Part shown: positions 1-11,340 of the stretch, piece after piece
Layout: each line of letters begins with the position of its first letter
Numbering within the stretch: position 1 is the first letter of the stretch
Origin: Tubiluchus corallicola
Taxonomy: Eukaryota > Priapulida > Priapulimorpha > Priapulimorphida > Tubiluchidae
Direction: 5' to 3'
NCBI GenBank assembly: GCA_030141605.1
Contig: JAQGDQ010001214.1
Coordinates: 1-54,828 of the forward strand
Length of the DNA stretch: 54,828 nucleotides
The notes under the pieces: generated by a model
Told to the model about the DNA's origin: nothing
Seen by the model: only the letters and a program-made list of their open reading frames with translations
Databases searched by the model: none
Position numbers and translations under genes: made by a program

Positions 1-333
1 CTAGCAAATATAGCCAACGTTTCGTCACTTACAAGAATGCAGTTTAAACATTGTCTTCACTGTGTAATCATACAACTGGCTAGAATCCTGTATGCAAGGA
101 ATGAGTGGATGTATCCGACACTGTCCAGTACTGGTCATCGAGTTCGCTCTGGACATGTCCAGCGAGCCAAAAATGACCGCCTGAAGATTCAGTATCTCCT
201 CTGTGTAGTCGAAGAATTCTGTACTCAATTCAAAGCTGAAATGAAAACGGAAGAAAAATGTGAGATAGTTAAGCAGTCTTGAGTTCGATGAACATATTCT
301 GTCAAAGCTGATATGAAAACGGAAGCAAAAAAT
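1..333 (+). repeat. Direct repeat copy 1 (window edge)
   Basis: These 333 bases match 8959-9291 in the same orientation with no difference that I can see. The match begins at the first base of the window, so the repeat probably extends beyond it. At 333 the sequence switches from the 72-bp tandem unit to the unrelated repeat at 334-1440, at a short A-run (GGAAGCAAAAAA). An 81-codon open frame (37-282) is conserved only because the copies are identical; I see no sign that it is a gene. Confidence 0.85.
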
Positions 334-1440
334 TAATTGTTCAAAAATTATTAATCAGATGCTTCTGTAATTAATGAATTACAGTGGCAGCTCAAGTAGC
401 TAATATTAGTGGGGGTGCTGCTTTAGAAGTTTTTTAGCCATTGTTTTAATACTGTGTAAAAAAACGAAACAAACATGTGTAATTTTAATGTGTAATTTGT
501 ACTTGTAATTTTAAACAAAAAACATGTGTAAGTTTATACACAAACTTGATAAAATCCTAAACACAAAAATATGTTTTGTTTACTAATAACCTAAATTGTC
601 GCAGTTCAAGCTTGATACGTTCACGGAAAGCAAGAGACAATTGACTACAAACTGTGTGAATGACAGTACTTTCTCTACTTAGCAGCAGATGCTAGCAGTG
701 CAGCGTACAGTGTGTTATCTCAGACGTGCGCACAACAGCCAAAACACCGCGTTGCTGGAGTGCACTGTGCTGGGCTGTGAAGCAAACAGTACTACCCTCA
801 CGTGCTCCGGTTCCGCACAAGTATAAAGGAAGAACTAAAGAAAAAGACTTAGTATATTGAATATTATCGATAATATCGAGTGAAAATAGGGGGTGCTGCA
901 GTTCCACAGTACCTATACACGAATCGCCACTGTTAATAACTGATCGTTTTGCTGTTATTATATTTAATGGTAATTGCAAAAACAAACGACCTTGTTTTGT
1001 CATTCAGCTCTTTGTCACTGAGTCATTTTGTCATTTAGCTCTTCCACCGGATACGTTAAGCGGACATCGCGAACGTTTTGTGAAACAATTTAAAATGTAA
1101 GTAAACTTTTCATATCTTATCTTACTTAGTCTAATGTTTGCAGAGTGTGTGTTGTTCACTTATCCCTGTGCATTAGTTTATATCTTTTTTTGTTGTCACT
1201 ATCTGTAGACGACAATAGCAATCATTTTTAAATTTAGGACCAGACGGTTTAGTCTAGTGGTAATGCATCCGCTTCCGTCTGGAGGTCGTGCTCAAATCAA
1301 GCGGCCGTGGTCATACCAAAGACTTTAAAAATGGTGCCTGCTGTTGCCCTGCCTGACGCATGATATTTAGGTAAAGTAATAATAGCCTCTGTTATGGTTG
1401 TAGGTTGTTATTTACAGTCGGCGATAACAGCTCTTTAACT
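334..1440 (+). repeat. Diverged copy of the palindrome-arm repeat
   Basis: This block is roughly 90% or more similar to the reverse complement of 6720-7850 and more distantly to 1890-3060. It carries the same landmarks: a GGGGGTGCTGCTT motif near 410, a CGGTTCCG stretch near 805, and a tRNA-derived SINE head at 1238. It lacks the SINE's (TTA)n tail. Similarity is by eye. Confidence 0.7.
1238..1437 (+). mobile_element. tRNA-derived SINE, copy 1 (tail missing)
   Basis: The head carries an A-box like TAGTCTAGTGG. The B-box region is degraded compared with the copy at 2852. The body (CATACCAAAGACTT onward) matches the other two copies. It ends at AACAGCTCTTT, just before the TAAG tetranucleotide block, without the AATAAAGATTATT tail. 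Probably an old or truncated insertion carried inside the larger repeat. Confidence 0.6.
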
Positions 1441-1452
1441 TTTAAATTCACT

Positions 1453-1512
1453 TTATTGGTAAGTAAGTAAGTATAAGCAAGCAAGCGCAAAGTAAGTAAG
1501 TAAGTAAGTTTA
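1453..1512 (+). repeat. (TAAG)n tetranucleotide repeat
   Basis: Imperfect TAAG/CAAG tetranucleotides; the reverse-complement counterpart is at 8226-8266 in the right arm of the inverted repeat. Confidence 0.8.
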
Positions 1513-2851
1513 TTAATCTATCACCATTCTTTATAATAGCAAACTGCATAACCAAGTGATTTATAACTCTGTACAACATACAATAATATTACAAAGTGCA
1601 AAAGTAATTATTGATTAGAGCCGTGAATCGGTGGCGAAAGAACAATGAGACAGCCAACCTCTCAGAATCGTTACTAGTATAATTAATTAATTAATATTAA
1701 TTAACGCAAATGTACCAACTAATTAAAAATTATCACATTTTGCATTTAAGACGAATGAAAATTGAATTATTATACGAATGTGTTAGTTTATAATAAAATA
1801 ATGTTCAGCATTGGGAAAGAAGAGACACACGTGACTATCTTTAAATAATAATTTAACCATTACGTATTTAAAATTAATATTATGAGGACTTAGAGCCAAT
1901 GGAAGAAAATTAATTGTTCAAAATTATTAATTGATGCTTCTGTAATTAATGACCAGTGGCAGCTCATAGCTAAAATTATGGGGGTGCTGCTTCAGAAAAT
2001 TTTAGTCGTTGTTTTAATATTGTGAAAAACCTAACAAACATGTGTAATTTTAATGTTGTAGTTACATTTGAAGACCAGGTGTTGAACGGCCTCTTTTCTT
2101 AACTGCAACTTTCTCATGGAGAGACAACTGTGAAAAATTAAGCTGTTGTAGTTCACTTACAGTCACAGAACTTATTTCTTGGATCCTGTTATTAAATAAA
2201 TTATGTTTTAAGCACACACGAAAAGTTTACATGATATCCAAGAATATAACGGTGCAAGGTAAGCACGCGGCAATTATTACTGTGATAGAGACAGTACTTT
2301 TCTACCTAGCAGACGATTGCGTACAGCGTGTTATCTCTGAGATGTGCGCATGGCCGCATGCGCACAACAGCCAAACACCACATTGGGCTGTGAAGCAAAT
2401 TGTACTACCCTCACTAGCTCCGGTTCCGTCCAAGTACAAAGAAAGAACTAAACAAAAAAGACCCATTATATTAAATATTATCGATAATAACGAGCGAAAA
2501 CAGGGGTGCTGCAGTACCACAATACCTATACACGATCCGCCACTGTTAATAACTGATCGTTTTGCTGTTATTATATTTAATGCAATTGCAAACAAACGAC
2601 CTTGTTTTGTCATTCAGCTCTTTGTCACTGAGTCATTTTGTCATTTACTCTTCCACCGGATACGTTAAGCGGACATCGCGAACGTTTTGTGAACAATTCT
2701 AAATGTAAGTAAACTTTTCATATCTTATCTTACTTTCCTTAGTCTATCGTTTGCAGAGTGTGTAAGTTGTTCACTTATCCCTGTGCATTAGTTTATACTT
2801 TTTTGTTGTCATCATCTGTAGACGACACAGTAATCATTTTTTGTAAATTTA

Positions 2852-3112
2852 GGACCAGACGGTTTAGTCTAGTGGTAATGCGTTCGCTTTCCGTCTGGGA
2901 GGTCGTGAGTTCGAACCAGCGTCCAGGTCATACCAAAGACTTTTAAAATGGTACCTGCTGTTGCCCTGCCTCACGCGTGGTATTTAGGGTAAAAGTGGGG
3001 TAATAATAGCCTCTGTTATGTAGTTGTAGGTTGTTATTTACAGTCGGCGATAATAGCTCTTTGAGCTAATGTTAATTGTTGACCCAAAAGCCAACTTTAA
3101 ATAAAGATTATT
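2852..3112 (+). mobile_element. tRNA-derived SINE, copy 2 (full length)
   Basis: RNA polymerase III promoter boxes are visible: A-box TAGTCTAGTGG near 2865 and B-box GAGTTCGAACC at 2907-2917, about 40 bases apart as in a tRNA. The head resembles a tRNA (GACGGTTTAGTCTAGTGGTA). A body of about 170 bases follows and ends in AATAAAGATTATTATTATTG, passing into a long (TTA)n tail. A 3' trinucleotide tail of this kind is typical of SINEs mobilised by a partner LINE. Not a functional tRNA gene: no proper acceptor stem closes after the B-box. Confidence 0.7.
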
Positions 3113-3116
3113 ATTA

Positions 3117-3186
<70 letters not shown>

Positions 3187-3240
3187 TACTACTACTACTA
3201 CTACCACTACCACTACCACTACCACTACTACTATTATTAT
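3106..3240 (+). repeat. (TTA)n/(CTA)n tail of SINE copy 2
   Basis: About 45 trinucleotide units, grading from TTA to CTA/CCA. Open frames of homopolymeric Y, L, V, I or N across it are repeat translations, not genes. Confidence 0.9.
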
Positions 3241-4013
3241 TTTGTGACACAATCCAGGGGTCAAGAAAAAAGTGTAACTGTTGGCCAACAAAAATACTTC
3301 TGTTTCCACCTAATCGCCCAGGTAATATTTTGTTTATCGTACACCCAGCCGGGAATTTTATAATTTTTCCGAACGTTCATATACTTACTTGATGTAGTCA
3401 TATAAAAGCGTATTTTTTAATTTGAAACGTAAAACGTAATAATTATTATAACATCGTTCTTTCGGAACACAGATGCCCATATTTTTCCACGACAAACTCT
3501 CGGCCAAAGTTGCTATTTTGTATGATACTCAATATATTGGAGGCTAAAAAGTATCGAATTTTCCCTTCTTCCCCTGATTTACCTTTCCGTAGTGACATCA
3601 CGTAATGGCGCAGTTGGAACAGTATTGCCGGAGATTTAAAATGAAAAGTAACAAAAATTCCTTTTAACGTGAGTACGATATACGCATGAAACTGCTGTAA
3701 CGTAATATAATTTTTTAAGGTGATTTTTTTTGAAACCTACTTCAGGTACCTCTTTTCTTCTAAAATTTGTCTGTGAAAGAACTTCTTGAACTTTGATAGC
3801 CATGTTTGAAGGACAAACTAGTCTTTCTTTTGCTCATTAAATTACTGGTCTGAGCTTCAACTTATATTGGGGTGAGCGCTTGTGAAATAGTCTTAAATTT
3901 TTTTTTCGAAAAAGTTAAAAATCCTGTAGATATTTGAATTCATGCAACTGCAAAATAGCAATTTACAGTTTCATTGTTGTACCTGATTAACTTGCTGGCC
4001 ATTGAGAAATTTC

Positions 4014-4014
<1 letters not shown>

Positions 4015-4066
<52 letters not shown>
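4015..4066 (+). repeat. (TA)n microsatellite, left arm
   Basis: Pure TA dinucleotides; the mirror-image copy in the right arm is at 5760-5797. Confidence 0.9.
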
Positions 4067-4069
<3 letters not shown>

Positions 4070-4136
4070 TAATTCTTTATTTGTCATTAAATGGTTCACT
4101 CATTATAATAAAATTGGAGTAAGCCTGAAGTGTAAT

Positions 4137-5702
4137 ATTAAGATAACACCCTGCTCTAACACATTATTACTTACAGGAAGACACGATGATTTTTCATATA
4201 CTATCGCATTTTCAACCGATAAGAAGTATATATTTTAACACAATTAATAACGCCAAAGCGTTTCTGATAATTAAACAATAGATTAAAAACTCATTGAAGG
4301 GTGGGCTAGCCCAACTATTGATGACATCACAAACTAACGTAATATCCAACAGCAAAAAGATTTCATGAACGTGTTGCACGTGTTTAAGTACAAGATAATT
4401 GAAGTACAGTGCTACTATAAGATATTCAGTGTGTTGTACTAAAACTAGGCAAGTTTTGAGATAAAAATTCGAATTTCAAATGCGTCACTGTGCTCACGCA
4501 TGAGCTGTCAAACGTGTGTAGTTCATCACAAACTAACACATCTGAACTGAAAGGTACAGCACCTGTTTTTGTGTAATGCATTTCAAAAATGCACACGCTA
4601 GCGCCCATCTAACTAGCAAATGGCAAAATGCATGTAAAAAGTGAAGAACTAGTGGCGCGAACGTGAAATTGTGTTTGTGTCATAATCGTTCTTTCACGTA
4701 AGTCATTTTTGAAAAAAAAATTGTACGTTTCCTTTCAATATTTTAAAGAGTAGCTTGTTTTGACCTACAGTTCGAGATTGGGTACGGTTTTGCTCTAAGG
4801 AGAGCACCAACTACTCAATTAACTTGCAAAGTTAGGTTCAAAAACATTCTTTGTTCTGTAGTGAACCACAAACTTGACACTTCATAACAATTACTGCAGT
4901 TAAACTTACTTCTGGCAGCTGCGGAACGTGTATGAGGTACTTGAAGTACTGCAGATTACCGGAACTAAAGTAGAACTGACGTAATCTGAAAGAACGCACA
5001 AACAGAGAACACTGTATTACGTCACTCAAGCAGGTTCAATTTTACCACGTCGCACACACGCCACGATACGACCGTGGAAAAAGTGAAAATTAGGTCACAC
5101 ATGTTAGTCACAACTAGAAATATTTAGTCTGGGCATAGAACTTTGAGACTCGTGTAGTCTGATGGAAAGTATGAAAAAGCACAAAATCTAAAAATAATCT
5201 TGACACAAAAATGCGACCATTACAAAGCTTAAGAATCGCTCTCAATAGATCCGTTGGCTGGTTTTACCTGCAAACACTCATTGTAACAAAATTAATCAAC
5301 ATTGTGTAACCTGCATCTGATACTAATTACACAGACTCAACTTTCATCTACCCACGCCCCTAACTCCATAAAAAATTTAAAAAAAATTATGTAATTTAAT
5401 ACGTGTTATGTTAGTTTTGTAATGTCAAATGTATAAATAGTGTAAATGTAATGAGTGAAATTTATGTAATGTAAAGCATGTTTCTGTTAATTGTGTCATG
5501 TTAAATGTATATATAGTGTAAAATATGTCATGTAAAATTTAATGTACTTTTGTAATATTGTTTTGTAAAAATATTTTAATATTGTGTTTGTAAATATGTT
5601 CATTTATTGTATATAATTAGACCTTAGTTTTGCACTTTAGTTTTTTTAGTCAGCACTGGACGCATTTGTCTTGAACAGTGTTGTTATCTTAACATTACGC
5701 TG
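4137..5702. other. Spacer of the inverted repeat; part of a dispersed repeat family
   Basis: No gene recognised. 4175-4785 recurs, diverged, at 13905-14515, and 3590-3770 in the left arm recurs at 11790-11990, so both belong to one dispersed element family. At 5395-5600 two diverged direct copies of an AT-rich block of about 90 bases each hold a TGTATAAATAGTG-like motif. I see no coding potential or terminal signals. Confidence 0.5.
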
Positions 5703-5758
5703 AGGCTTACTCAATTTTATTATAATGAGTGAACCATTTTAATGACAAATAAAGAATT

Positions 5759-5801
<43 letters not shown>

Positions 5802-6540
5802 GAAATTTCTCAATGGCCAGCAAGTTAATCAGGTACAACAATGAAACTTGTAATTGCACTATTTGCAGTTGCATGAATTCAAATATCTACACAGGATTTT
5901 TTTAACTTTTTCAGAAAAAATTTAAGACTATTTCACAAGCGCTCACCCCAATATAAGTTGAAAGCTCAGACCAGTAATTTAATGAGCAAAAGAAAGACTA
6001 GTTTGTCCTTCAAACATGACTATCAAAGTTCAAGAAGTTCACTCACAGACAAATTTTAGAGAAGAAAAGGGGTACCTGAAGTAGGTTTCAAAAAAAAATC
6101 ACCTTAATTATACTACTTTACAGCAATTTCATGCACATATCGTACTCGCTTTGAAAGAGTTAGTTTGTTTTCATTTTAAATCTCCGGCAATACTGTTCCG
6201 AAGTCGCCATTACGTGATGTCACTACGGAAAGGTAAATCAGGGGAAGAAAGGAAAATTCGATACTTTTTAGCCTCTAATACAATTAGCATCATACAAGAT
6301 GCCACCGCTGGCTGAGAGTTATCCGTGGAAAAACATGGCCGCATCCTGCATTCCCCGAAAGAACAATGTTATAAATTAAAAAATGACTGCGTCAAGTAAG
6401 TATACAAATGTATGAGAAAAATTATAAAATTCCCGGCCGGGTGAGCGACAAAAAGTATTAGCCGGGCGATTAGATGGAAACAGATGTATTTTTGTTGGCC
6501 AACAGTTACACTTTTTTCTTGACCCCTGGATTGTGTCACA

Positions 6541-6596
6541 AAATAATAATAGTAGTAGTGGTAGTGGTAGTGGTAGTGGTAGTAGTAGTAGTAGTA

Positions 6597-6666
<70 letters not shown>

Positions 6667-6676
6667 TAATAATAAT
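6541..6676 (-). repeat. (TTA)n tail of SINE copy 3
   Basis: Trinucleotide tail read as (AAT)n/(AGT)n on the plus strand; mirror of 3106-3240. Confidence 0.9.
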
Positions 6677-6932
6677 CTTTATTTAAAGTTGGCTTTTGGG
6701 TCAACAATTAACATTAGCTCAAAGAGCTATTATCGCCGACTGTAAATAACAACCTACAACTACATAACAGAGGCTATTATTACCCCACTTTTACCCTAAA
6801 TATCATGCGTCAGGCAGGGCAACAGCAGGCACCATTTTTAAAGTCTTTGGTATGACCCGGCCGCTGATTTGAACTCACGACCTCCCAGACGGAAAGCGGA
6901 TGCATTACCACTAGACTAAACCGTCTGGTCCT
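6677..6932 (-). mobile_element. tRNA-derived SINE, copy 3
   Basis: Minus-strand copy of the SINE at 2852, with the tRNA-like head at the 6932 end, the body, and the AATAAAGATTATT end running into the trinucleotide tail at 6676. It lies in the right arm, so it was probably copied with the arm and not inserted independently. Confidence 0.7.
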
Positions 6933-8337
6933 AAATTTACAAAAATGATTGCTATTGTCGTCTACAGATGATGACAACAAAAAAAAGATATAAACTAATG
7001 CACAGGGATAAGTGAACAACACACTCTGCAAACATTAGACTAAGTAAGATAAGATATGAAAAGTTTACTTACATTTTAAATTGTTTCACAAAACGTTCGC
7101 GATGTCCGCTTAACGTATCCGGTGGAAGAGCTAAATGACAAAATGACTAAATGACAAAGAGCTGAATGACAAAACAAGGTCGTTTGTTTTTGCAATTACC
7201 ATTAAATATAATAACAGCAAAACGATCAGCTATTAACAGTGGCGATTCGTGTACAGGTACTGTGGAACTGAAGCACCCCCTATTTTCACTGGATATTATC
7301 GACAGTACTCAATATAATAAGGTTTTTCTTTAGTTCTTCAATACACTTGTGCGGAACCGGAGCACGTGAGAGTAGTACTGTTTGCTCGACAGCCCAGCAC
7401 AGTGCGCTCCAGCAACGTGGTGTTTGACTGATGTGCGCATGCTGAGATAACACACTGTACACTGCACTGCTAGCATCTGCTGCTAAGTAGAGAAAGTACT
7501 GTCATTCACACAGTTTGTTGTCAATTGTCTCTTGCTTTCCGTGAACGTATCAAGCTTGAACTGCGACAATTTAGGTTATTAGTAAACAAAACATATTTTT
7601 GTGTTTAGGATTTTATCAAGTTTGTGTATAAACTTACACATGTTTTTTGTTTAAAATTACAAGTACAAATTACACATTAAAATTACACATGTTTGTTTCG
7701 TTTTTTTACACAGTATTAAAACAATGGCTAAAAAACTTCTAAAGCAGCACCCCCACTAATATTAGCTATGAGCTGCCACTGGTCATTAATTACAGAAGCA
7801 TCAATTAATAATTTTTTGAACAATTAATTTTTTTCTTCCTTTGGCTCTAGGTCCTCATTATATTAATTTTAAATACGTAAAGGTTAAATTATTATTTAAA
7901 GATAGTCACGTGTGTCTCTTCTTTCCCATTATTGAACATTATTTTATTATAAACTAACACATTCGTATAATAATTCAATTTTCATTCGTCTTAAATGCAA
8001 AATCTGATAATTTTTAATTACCTGGTACATTCGCATTAACTAATTAATTATATTAGTAACAATTCTGAGAGGGTGGCTGACCTCGATAACTTATAGTTCT
8101 TTCGCCGCCCTTTCACCACTAATCAATAATTACTTTTGCACTTTGTAATATTATTGTATGTTGTATAGATTTATAAATCTCTTAGTTATGTATTTTGCTA
8201 TTTTAAGAATGGTGATAAACTAATAAACTTACTTACTTACTATCTTGCTTACTTACTTACTTACCAATAAAGTGAATTTAAAAGTTAAAGAGGTGATTTA
8301 CAGAAACGGTTTTTACCATCCAAGAACTAGAAAATAT

Positions 8338-8720
8338 GAGGAGACCATCCTCTAAGTGGACTTAAAATATCAATTACCTTGTTCCATGCATAATTTAAAA
8401 TACCCAACTATCAAGGATACATGATACCTAATTGTCTCAAAAACACCTAAGTACTGGCCGCTCCTATACAAAAGTATATAAAAACTGTCTGCGATTGACT
8501 CAAATAACTCCGCACAATTGATTCTATATTTTTATACATAGAGATATACACTTGGTTACACTGATGTACGTGATGTAAACAAAGTGACGGCCTGCCAACC
8601 AGCGGTCAGCTTGTCAAATAATGTACTGGGTCCGTAAAAAAATTTCTAAACGAATTTACGCTATTTACAAAAATGGCACTACTGGTCTTCCAAAACCTCG
8701 GAATTCCACGGAAAGTTCTC
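8338..8720 (+). mobile_element. Dispersed repeat, family M2, copy 1
   Basis: About 380 bases beginning near CCTCTAAGTGGACTT match 16062-16455 at roughly 95%. A diverged partial copy lies inverted at 37692-37885. No long open frame and no clear terminal repeats, so superfamily unknown; probably a short non-autonomous element. Confidence 0.6.
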
Positions 8721-8958
8721 ATCCCTGTCTGACGGAAAATATGAAAAAACGAAAATGTACCAGGAGTACTCCAGGTTTTGTCAAATTCACAGAAACAAAG
8801 CAGTAAATGTATAGGATAGTAAAGGATGAGCAAAAATTGTCAAATCAGAAATAAAAATTATTTAGTAACTTTATAAAACGTTTAAAACTACCGCTGTATT
8901 AAGGATAGTCAATGGCACTTTGATATATAAACTGAGAATTATAAATATATTTCACATG

Positions 8959-9291
8959 CTAGCAAATATAGCCAACGTTTCGTCACTTACAAGAATGCAG
9001 TTTAAACATTGTCTTCACTGTGTAATCATACAACTGGCTAGAATCCTGTATGCAAGGAATGAGTGGATGTATCCGACACTGTCCAGTACTGGTCATCGAG
9101 TTCGCTCTGGACATGTCCAGCGAGCCAAAAATGACCGCCTGAAGATTCAGTATCTCCTCTGTGTAGTCGAAGAATTCTGTACTCAATTCAAAGCTGAAAT
9201 GAAAACGGAAGAAAAATGTGAGATAGTTAAGCAGTCTTGAGTTCGATGAACATATTCTGTCAAAGCTGATATGAAAACGGAAGCAAAAAAT
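8959..9291 (+). repeat. Direct repeat copy 2
   Basis: Identical by eye to window positions 1-333. Here the sequence continues into the 72-bp tandem array instead of switching to another repeat. Confidence 0.85.
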
Positions 9292-9600
9292 GTGATAGTT
9301 AAGCAGCCTTGAGTTCGATGAATATATTCTGTCAAAGCTGAAATGAAAACGGAAGAAAAAATGTGAGATAGTTAAGCAGCCTTGAGTTCGATGAATATAT
9401 TCTGTCAAAGCTGAAATGAAAACGGAAGAAAAAATGCGAGATAGTTAAGCAGCCTTACGTTCGATGAACATATTCTGTCAAAGCTGATATGAAAACGGAA
9501 GAAAAAAATGCGAGATAGTTAAGCAGCCTTGAGTTCGATGAATATATTCATGTGAGGCAGTTAAGCAGTCTTGAGTTCGATGAACATATTCTGTCAAGCT
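9195..9600 (+). repeat. 72-bp tandem repeat, about 5.5 copies
   Basis: The unit contains GTTAAGCAGCCTTGAGTTCG, CATATTCTGTCAAAGCTG and ATGAAAACGGAAGAAAAA. The last copies are shortened. The period is close to a multiple of three, which leaves a spurious minus-strand frame (8983-9408) with a 24-residue repeat; I do not call it a gene. Confidence 0.85.
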
Positions 9601-9639
9601 CACTGACTCATCTTCCGAGACACGAGGATGCCAACGTGC

Positions 9640-9780
9640 GTAAGAAAAATTTGCACATGATTAAGAAGATTTTTATCGTTCGGTTTGGAGAAATTTGTAA
9701 CGGATAAACTTGTAAAAAGTACAGTAGCTAAAGTGCGCAAAAACAATTTTGTAAACGAAAGCCACGTTTTTAATAAACAC
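9640..9780. other. No feature seen
   Basis: AT-rich sequence between the tandem array and the candidate 3' exon; nothing recognised. Confidence 0.4.
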
Positions 9781-9783
9781 TAA

Positions 9784-9789
9784 TTTATT
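9784..9789 (-). terminator. Candidate poly(A) signal AATAAA
   Basis: AATAAA on the minus strand about 60 bases after the stop codon of the candidate last exon at 9848-9925. Position and orientation fit a 3' end of a minus-strand gene. Confidence 0.4.
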
Positions 9790-9847
9790 GTTTTAGGATC
9801 AAATGTAAAAATGCCAAAGCTAGTACATATTATATATTTTATACTTA

Positions 9848-9925
9848 CTATATATTAACATCGTTTTCTCCAACACTGTCCAGGACTTCCTGCGTTACCT
9901 GTAGGTTTCCGGGAAAACGAGGATA
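9848..9925 (-). CDS. Candidate last coding exon, unidentified gene
   Basis: A strong acceptor (a T-rich tract ending in TTTTTTCAG) is followed by 25 codons beginning YPRFPGNLQV and ending GENDVNI, then TAG. An AATAAA follows 60 bases on. The residue mix looks protein-like, but the exon is short and I recognise no family. It enters in phase 0, compatible with the candidate first exon at 21650-21745 on the same strand, which leaves in phase 0. If joined, the intervening 11.7 kb is intronic and full of transposon remnants, or contains further exons I did not find. Confidence 0.35.
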   Translation of the reverse strand, partial: YPRFPGNLQVTQEVLDSVGENDVNI

Positions 9926-9929
9926 CTGA

Positions 9930-10455
9930 AAAAATGAAAAAAATATTATTATGCTTAATTGCCAGTCCAATCCATCATCATTGTAGCCAGAGGCGTATCA
10001 AGACTTTACGACTCCCTAGACTGATAGTTCTATTCTGCGCATCTCGATTGCGAATTGATGATCGCTTATGTAATGAGGAGATCAAACTATTACTTGTGGT
10101 GTATTAGAAACACTATTAACCTAGTTTCTACGTGGTCAATATTAATTACATGTATCTGCATAGCGCTTATATTCAAACAGGTTGCCCAACTGCTTGTTGT
10201 GTAATACCTTGCACCTGTTCGTTATGTGGCACTTATATAGAAGCTGTACTGAGTAACTGCCTGTGGTGTGTTATAAAATGCACCCTTTACACGAATATGA
10301 AAGTATACACATTTTCAGAGGAGAATCAGCCTAGTTAGCCTATTGGTTAATACGCCCCTGATCGTAACAGTCAATGTAAAATAAACATGACATGCAAAAT
10401 TTGAATTTACTATCAAGCAGAAATGTTCAACTCATAACCCGAGGAGTATACTCTA
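9930..10455. other. No gene seen
   Basis: Non-coding AT-rich sequence. A 68-codon open frame at 10132-10338 has no supporting signals. Confidence 0.4.
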
Positions 10456-11019
10456 TTAACCCTTTCAGTCCCAAATGATTTTTTTAATAAGAAAAAATTT
10501 TTTGGCTTGGTACTTTTGTTCAATATGTCCATCTTGTTTACACATAATAATTATTTTTTTCTACCTGTGCCCGTGTGCTAAATATAGCCTGTATCCCACG
10601 GAATACATTGGGATTCAATGGTTGCTAAACATGATAAAAAACAAATGCTGTATATTTGGAAATCTGAAGTTTATTCAATACATTTAATAAAGTCCTGGAA
10701 ATTTATTAAAAAATTCTGACTTATGTGAAATCTCAACATGGAATTTACACGTGGAATCTCAACATGGAATTTACACGTGGAATCTCAACATGGAATTTAC
10801 ACGTGGAATCTCAACATGGAATTTACATGTGGAATCTCAAGAAGAAATTACGATCTTGTTGCAAGCATAAGAACACGTTTGCATTTTATACATTTTGTTT
10901 GGCTGAGCTTGCTGCAAGCACTTGCATCTAAGCCTTGATTCTTTATTTGCCATTTTTGGATAGTGTCCAACCTGATCTTTCTGGCTTTCTGGGTTTGTAC
11001 ATGGGTATGAAAGGGTTAA
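10456..11019. mobile_element. piggyBac-like MITE with TTAA ends
   Basis: The left end TTAACCCTTTCAGTCCCA and the reverse complement of the right end, TTAACCCTTTCATACCCA, form terminal inverted repeats. Each starts with TTAA, the target site duplicated by piggyBac transposases. The 564-bp element has no transposase and holds a short 26-bp tandem array. TTAA plus CCC-type termini are known piggyBac traits; the family assignment is inferred from these. Confidence 0.65.
10728..10840 (+). repeat. 26-bp tandem repeat, about 4 copies
   Basis: The unit reads roughly GGAATCTCAACATGGAATTT followed by ACACGT. It lies inside the piggyBac-like element. Open frames through it (10725-10938) are repeat translations. 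Confidence 0.85.
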
Positions 11020-11277
11020 GATGTCTTCCAGTTTCTGCGAGGAATGATGTACGGGATCCAGATCAACTCAAGATTAGTTGCAGTACGTTCCAAATTTGCA
11101 ACTTATCTATAACCGGCACATCACGGACGATGCGTTTACCTTTTTATGGAAGTGCAGCTTGCAGATGAGAAGTTTACAGTAACCCGCAATCAGCTTTCCG
11201 TAACCCTCACGCAAATGACCCTAAAAATATAAAAATCATTCGCCGTTAATAAACTGGTTGGATTGCTGCTACAGTGG

Positions 11278-11340
11278 GATATCGATTATCCGGACCCCGA
11301 CTGTCCAGAATATGGGGTCATCCGGAATAGATAACTAAAA
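11278..11340. mobile_element. Tigger/pogo-like terminal fragment
   Basis: CAGTGGGATATCGATTATCC followed by GGACCCCGACTGTCC resembles ends of Tc1/mariner-type pogo/Tigger elements. No partner terminus is found nearby. Weak assignment by sequence style only. Confidence 0.3.

Larger units (their letters stand above)
1431..4136 (+). repeat. Left arm of a large imperfect inverted repeat
   Basis: Read inwards, the order is a TAAG-rich block (1431-1890), the GGGGGTGCTGC repeat with SINE (1890-3250), and a block ending in (TA)n (3250-4136). The same blocks recur in reverse-complement order at 5703-8292. Identity is about 90% by eye, with many small indels. The 1.57-kb spacer is not inverted. In extended form this could fold into a hairpin of about 2.6 kb. 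Confidence 0.75.
5703..8292 (-). repeat. Right arm of the large inverted repeat
   Basis: Reverse-complement counterpart of 1431-4136, with the same internal order: (TA)n, the block with CTACTTCAGGTACC-type sequence, the (AAT)n/SINE, the GCACCCCC repeat, and the TTAC tetranucleotide block. Differences from the left arm are spread along its length, so this is an old duplication and not a recent assembly mirror. Confidence 0.75.

Noticed and set aside
2852-2935. Functional tRNA gene
   Set aside because: Good A and B boxes but no paired acceptor stem, repeated with a SINE body and trinucleotide tail.
3038-3392. Homopolymer frames (Y, L, N, V/I) around 3.1 kb, their mirrors at 6.4-6.7 kb, and similar frames at 50.0-50.5 kb
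   Set aside because: Translations of TTA/CTA microsatellites.
4426-5029. Short minus-strand frames in the palindrome spacer
   Set aside because: 60-63 codons, no coding character, inside a dispersed repeat.
8983-9408. 141-codon minus-strand frame with 24-residue repeats
   Set aside because: Produced by the 72-bp tandem unit; low-complexity Phe/Ser-rich translation with no gene context.
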